From contig JACCSM010000048.1 in the NCBI GenBank assembly GCA_013698525.1, positions 1 to 8,955 on the forward strand: a stretch of DNA of 8,955 nucleotides, written 5' to 3'. A model generated the notes under the pieces. It was not told where the DNA came from, did no database searches, and saw only the letters and a program-made list of their open reading frames with translations. Source of the stretch: Rubrobacteraceae bacterium. GTDB lineage: Bacteria > Actinomycetota > Rubrobacteria > Rubrobacterales > Rubrobacteraceae. Below, piece by piece: positions 6,573-8,955 of the stretch. The position numbers and the translations under genes were made by a program. Within the stretch, counting starts at the first letter, position 1; every line of letters starts with the position of its first letter.

Positions 6573-7505
6573 GTGTCTTCTCCTGAGTTAGCCGAGTGGC
6601 TTAGTTGGCCAAGCGGGCGGATAGCACAGTGGATAACGGACCAGAGCCGGCCTGTCGTGATGGGATGGCCCTTCAATGGAACGCGCCGCTGGTACCTTGT
6701 CCACCGACGCGAGAATCCGGAGGCCGATGATTACCTAACGACCATCATTCGACGACAGGCAGAACTACATCGTATGGTTTTCGCCCATGGCGTAAGCGTC
6801 ATCGTGGCACCGGGCTTCGGAACTGAACTCCTCAAGCGAGGCTCGACTTACACACACTATATCCTTGGTGGCTTATTGCAGTTGGCTGACGATTCGGTCT
6901 ACCAGGAGATGTTCGCCGCCGGAGTACAGATTCGCTTCTACGGCGACTATGAGGGGGCGCTGAACACCCCGTCCCTACACCCGTTGCTCCAAGCCTGTGC
7001 GCAGCTGACTGCAGCCACTGAGTCTAAGGAAGGTCCGCTGCTGCTAATTGGTCTGTTCGCCGACACACCCTACCAAACCCTAGCTCGTCTGAGCGTCGAG
7101 TTCGCGAAGAGGGAGGGTTATCCACCGAATCGGCAAGAATTGATCGAAGCTTATTATGGACTCGCCGTCCCCGATCTAAGTTTGTACTTAGGCTTCGCTC
7201 AGCCATCCCTGTTCGATGTCCCGCTGCTTGCAACGGGTGAAGAAGATTTATACGCTACCCTGGCTCCTTCACCGAGCCTAACGGAGAAACAACTACGCGA
7301 AATCCTCTATGATCACCTTGTGACTCGCCCAACAGCAGAGATTAGCTACGAGAGTTTATCCGACGAAGCGCAAGAAGCTCTCGCTGAGTACAATAAGCGC
7401 TATTCTGGTGCGACACTAGGAATCGGCCGCATTGATCCGCTTACCGGTATCTGGAACCCGATACTACCTTACCCTACTACGCCGAAGCGGTCTATCGAGA
7501 GCTAG
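6573..7505 (+). CDS. Rv3378c-like diterpene synthase (cis-prenyltransferase fold)
   Basis: A 310-residue homologue of M. tuberculosis Rv3378c (296 residues), which converts tuberculosinyl diphosphate to tuberculosinol/isotuberculosinol or transfers the tuberculosinyl group to adenosine. Landmarks match in order: PFNGTRRWY (33-41; Rv3378c has PFDGTRRWF), FYGDY (122-126), PPNRQELIEAYYG (184-196), LYLGFAQPSLFDVPLL (204-219), DLYATLAPS (225-233), LREILYDH (241-248) and LGIGRIDPLTGIW (282-294). GTG 6573 is the start: it puts the GTRRW motif at the same distance as in Rv3378c, and AGGA lies 10 bases upstream; ATG 6660 would cut just before the motif. It should act on the product of the divergent cyclase. 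Oddities are Asn35 in place of the Asp of this motif, which is metal/diphosphate-binding in cis-prenyltransferases, and a tail about 15 residues longer than Rv3378c. The acceptor (water or adenosine) is unknown. Confidence 0.92.
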   Translation: MSSPELAEWLSWPSGRIAQWITDQSRPVVMGWPFNGTRRWYLVHRRENPEADDYLTTIIRRQAELHRMVFAHGVSVIVAPGFGTELLKRGSTYTHYILGGLLQLADDSVYQEMFAAGVQIRFYGDYEGALNTPSLHPLLQACAQLTAATESKEGPLLLIGLFADTPYQTLARLSVEFAKREGYPPNRQELIEAYYGLAVPDLSLYLGFAQPSLFDVPLLATGEEDLYATLAPSPSLTEKQLREILYDHLVTRPTAEISYESLSDEAQEALAEYNKRYSGATLGIGRIDPLTGIWNPILPYPTTPKRSIES

Positions 7506-7626
7506 AGCGCAAGGACGGTACCTACCATTCCGTAGCCAACGTACCTACTTGTGGAACCTCGCCTCCCTGGATAACATCCTTTGGCAGCGCGCCCTGCTTG
7601 GATAGTTCTTTACAGATGTGCACATC

Positions 7627-7643
7627 TCCGGTCAAAGACCGGA
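7627..7643 (+). terminator. Stable hairpin downstream of the synthase gene
   Basis: TCCGGTC-aaa-GACCGGA is a perfect 7-base-pair stem with a 3-base loop, about 120 bases past the stop codon. It is placed well to end or protect the transcript, but no U-tract follows, so intrinsic termination is only possible. Confidence 0.4.
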
Positions 7644-7761
7644 CCTAATGGACTGATCTCGCCGTATCCTCACTCAGAATCACCGAGCTGAACGCGGTGT
7701 CGAGCTTGCTAAGAAGTGGCGAACAGCGTCGTTCGTGCCTGGGGGCCGCTCCCAGTTAGCC

Positions 7762-7874
7762 TACAGTAATCTATACAGTAATTTTACAGTAGACTCGACT
7801 AACCTCGGTAAACAAAGGCGAACGCGAAAACCCTTAGGTAAGCGGATTCTCAACCCCGGCTAACCCCAGTAAAC
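7762..7874. repeat. Clustered short direct repeats next to the attachment site (candidate integrase/excisionase arm sites)
   Basis: TACAGTA occurs three times, at 7762-7768, 7774-7780 and 7785-7791, at 12- and 11-base steps, close to one helical turn. A 15-base repeat follows: CTAACCTCGGTAAAC (7799-7813) and CTAACCCCAGTAAAC (7860-7874), identical at 13 of 15 positions, with a looser GGTAAGC between them (7837-7843). CAGTAA is shared between the two sets. Phased repeats beside an att core are usual for arm-type integrase or excisionase binding sites. The assignment is inferred from position and pattern. Confidence 0.5.
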
Positions 7875-7882
7875 CTGTCGGG

Positions 7883-7929
7883 ACAGACTCTTAATCTCTA
7901 GGTTCCAGGTTCGAGTCCTGGGCGGCTCA
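7883..7929 (+). other. tRNA-Lys(CTT) 3' half; probable att site of the island
   Basis: The sequence fits tRNA positions from the anticodon stem to the discriminator exactly. The anticodon loop is CTCTTAA (7888-7894) with anticodon CTT. Then come TCTCT, variable loop AGGTT, T-stem CCAGG/CCTGG around TTCGAGT (7905-7921), acceptor strand GCGGCTC (7922-7928) and A. CCA is not encoded. The anticodon stem pairs at 4 of 5 positions. No D-arm and no 5' acceptor strand (GAGCCGC or GGGCCGC) precede it, so this is not a working gene. A 3' tRNA half is the mark left when a tyrosine-recombinase island enters a tRNA gene. Orientation predicts the intact tRNA-Lys beyond the left edge. Confidence 0.8.
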
Positions 7930-7982
7930 CTTCCTTTTATCCTGCTAATCGTGGAAAAACCAGAAAGCCCAGGGTCAGAAGG

Positions 7983-8150
7983 TTTCTCATAGCCAACTCC
8001 GTGGGCCAGCTCGCCAAGCAGATGCCTTCTGCCGGAGGGCTCTACGCCGACACCAGCAGCTTCCCTGGACCCAGGGTCGGATTTCTGGTCGGGTGGGCAT
8101 TTCTCCTGACCGAATCGCTCGTCGCCGCGCTCCTCCCTTTGGTTCCTCGA
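7983..8150 (+). pseudogene. Remnant of an APC-family amino-acid permease
   Basis: A 56-codon open stretch reads FLIANSVGQLAKQMPSAGG, then LYADTSS, then PRVGFLVGWAFLLTESL, ending at TAG 8151. The order GQLAK-x-PSAGG-x-Y followed by G-x-x-VGFLVGW is the well-known early part (helices 2 to 3) of APC-superfamily permeases. There is no start codon or first helix upstream, where the tRNA fragment lies only about 54 bases away, and nothing permease-like follows the stop. It is a broken leftover and makes no transporter. Confidence 0.6.
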
Positions 8151-8153
8151 TAG

Positions 8154-8306
8154 GGTCTGTCTATCCATAACACCGAATACGAACTTCTGAGAACACGCGT
8201 TCCACGCTCTTCGTTGAATAAGGGCAAGAAGAAGGGCCGAGGCTGCTAGAGACCCCGAGCCTCTCCTAGACCTCTAGGCTGCCCTCTTCACCCGCAGGAG
8301 AAGCCG
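8154..8306. other. Non-coding sequence between permease remnant and TolB-like gene
   Basis: I see no gene here. It contains the hairpins at 8239-8280 and nothing else I can name. Confidence 0.4.
8239..8280 (-). terminator. Overlapping hairpins after the TolB-like gene
   Basis: On the minus strand, downstream of the TolB-like stop codon, GAGGCT (8263-8258) can pair with AGCCTC (8244-8239) and is followed by a pyrimidine-rich run (CCCTTCTTCTTGCCC). The same bases at 8258-8262 can instead pair with AGGCT at 8276-8280, and CCTAG/CTAGG (8265-8278) lies between. This is a likely transcription end with two alternative folds. Confidence 0.4.
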
Positions 8307-8955
8307 CTACGGACGACTTCCCCAGGAAGGACCGCTTTCGTCCGCGTTGTTGTGGGTGAGTTTGGTCTTACCCCCTCCGAAGGCGTTGATCGTGTAGATG
8401 TCTTCCCCGATGGCATTGCCTTTGGACACCGTGTAGGCGATCTTCTTGCCGTCGGGCGAGTAGGAAGGAGACGTGTCGTACTTGTTGTTGTGGGTGAGTT
8501 TGGTCTTACCACCCCCTCCGGCCTTGATCTTGTAGATGTCGCTCTCGGCATTGTTACGCTCCAAGCCTGCCAAGCCTGCGTAGACGATCTTTTTGCCGTC
8601 GGGCGAATAGTCAGGAGTAAACTCGTCGTTGTTGTTGTGGGTGAGTTGGGTCTTACCACCCCCGCCGATGTTGATCGTGTAGATCTCCGTGTCCGGGTGG
8701 GGGTTCGATGATGTCTTATGGTAGTCCCAATGAACGATCTTTCTGCCGTCGGGCGAGTAGGAAGGCTGTCCGCCGTTCGTAACTTTGGTCTTACCACCCC
8801 CACCGAAGGCGTTGATCGTGTAGATCTTCGTGTCCCCGGTGGCGTTGCTGTACACCATGTAGGCGATCTTCTTGCCGTCGGGCGAGTAGGAAGGAGCGGC
8901 TTCGTCCGCGTTGTTGTGGGTGAGTTTGGTCTTACCTCTCCCACCGACTTTGATC
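8307..8955 (-). CDS. TolB-like beta-propeller (PD40/WD40-like) repeat protein, 5' end outside window
   Basis: The last 215 or so residues of a protein that starts beyond the right edge; the frame is open to the end, so the internal ATG at 8858 is not the start. It is built from blades of 46-49 residues, each with an IYTIN-x-GGGGKTKLTHNN strand and a YSPDGKKIAY strand. Four YSPDG cores and five KTxxT strands are visible (KTKLT, KTKVT, KTQLT, KTKLT, KTKLT). The C-terminus GPSWGSRP looks like a natural closing half-blade. Such proteins are usually exported or periplasm-facing and bind other proteins or polymers; no specific partner can be named. The overlapping 218-codon frame at 8288-8944 is a shadow made of low-complexity Arg/Thr/Pro. 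The gene probably belongs to the original chromosome beyond the island end. Confidence 0.88.
   Translation of the reverse strand, partial: IKVGGRGKTKLTHNNADEAAPSYSPDGKKIAYMVYSNATGDTKIYTINAFGGGGKTKVTNGGQPSYSPDGRKIVHWDYHKTSSNPHPDTEIYTINIGGGGKTQLTHNNNDEFTPDYSPDGKKIVYAGLAGLERNNAESDIYKIKAGGGGKTKLTHNNKYDTSPSYSPDGKKIAYTVSKGNAIGEDIYTINAFGGGKTKLTHNNADESGPSWGSRP

Larger units (their letters stand above)
7506..7882. other. Gene-free stretch at the island end
   Basis: No gene is convincing here. It holds a strong hairpin (7627-7643), a second hairpin CTGGG/CCCAG (7739-7755), CACCG/CGGTG (7681-7699), and the repeat cluster at 7762-7874. The second frame after the synthase stays open to 7645 and reads AEAVYRELERKDGTYHSVAN before turning unlike protein. 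It may be a relic, or the original end of the synthase gene before a frameshift. Confidence 0.5.

Noticed and set aside
6583..6640. tRNA-like phrase GCCGAGTGGCTTAGTTGG at the start of the synthase gene
   Set aside because: It lies within the coding sequence, has no T-arm or acceptor partner at the right distance, and the codons match the Rv3378c N-terminus in length.
7883..7929. Calling a complete tRNA-Lys gene
   Set aside because: The bases before it cannot form a D-arm, and no 5' acceptor strand complementary to GCGGCTC is present at the right place.
7860..8168. A 102-codon minus-strand open frame ending in PPRTRTWNLEIKSL
   Set aside because: The C-terminal part is the antisense translation of the tRNA-Lys 3' half, a familiar spurious protein; the rest opposes the permease remnant.
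8288..8944. A 218-codon minus-strand frame overlapping the TolB-like gene
   Set aside because: Low-complexity Arg/Thr/Pro translation of the blade repeats in another frame; the PD40 frame has clear family motifs.

Overview
The window most resembles an actinobacterial chromosome, probably Rubrobacter or a relative. This rests on remembered family patterns, not a search: the TolB-like propeller with KTKLTHNN / YSPDGKKIAY blades at the right end, and a small secreted protein with the conserved ending QAFVTPRG near the left end. No rRNA, complete tRNA or CRISPR array is present.

Layout, left to right: the catalytic-domain remnant of a tyrosine recombinase (minus strand, 1 to about 414, running off the left edge); a secreted 150-residue protein (plus, 465-917); an MFS exporter (minus, 1029-2318); a membrane-anchored GGDEF-EAL c-di-GMP enzyme (minus, 2697-4529); a class II diterpene cyclase (minus, 4742 to 6256 or 6346); a divergent control region; a homologue of the M. 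tuberculosis diterpene synthase Rv3378c (plus, 6573-7505); a gene-free stretch with clustered short repeats that ends in the 3' half of a tRNA-Lys(CTT) (7883-7929); a decayed amino-acid permease (7983-8150); and the 3' part of a TolB-like gene (minus, 8307 to the right edge).

The main point is the pair cyclase + Rv3378c-like enzyme. In M. tuberculosis, Rv3377c cyclises geranylgeranyl diphosphate to tuberculosinyl diphosphate, and Rv3378c turns that into tuberculosinol/isotuberculosinol or 1-tuberculosinyladenosine. Both are clearly recognisable here, but they are transcribed divergently. The cyclase has a standard DxDD acid motif, and the second enzyme has Asn where Rv3378c has Asp in its PFDGTRRW motif. 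The skeleton and end product therefore cannot be assumed to match those of M. tuberculosis.

The integrase remnant at one end and the 3' half tRNA at the other fit one integrated genomic island carrying everything from the left edge to about 7929. An intact tRNA-Lys would be expected just outside the left edge. The integrase seems to lack its N-terminal half, so the island is probably no longer self-mobile. The permease remnant and the TolB-like gene would be old chromosome. The MFS protein is a possible exporter of the terpenoid, but only its position suggests this. No GGPP synthase or tailoring enzyme is in view, so the precursor would have to come from elsewhere in the genome.
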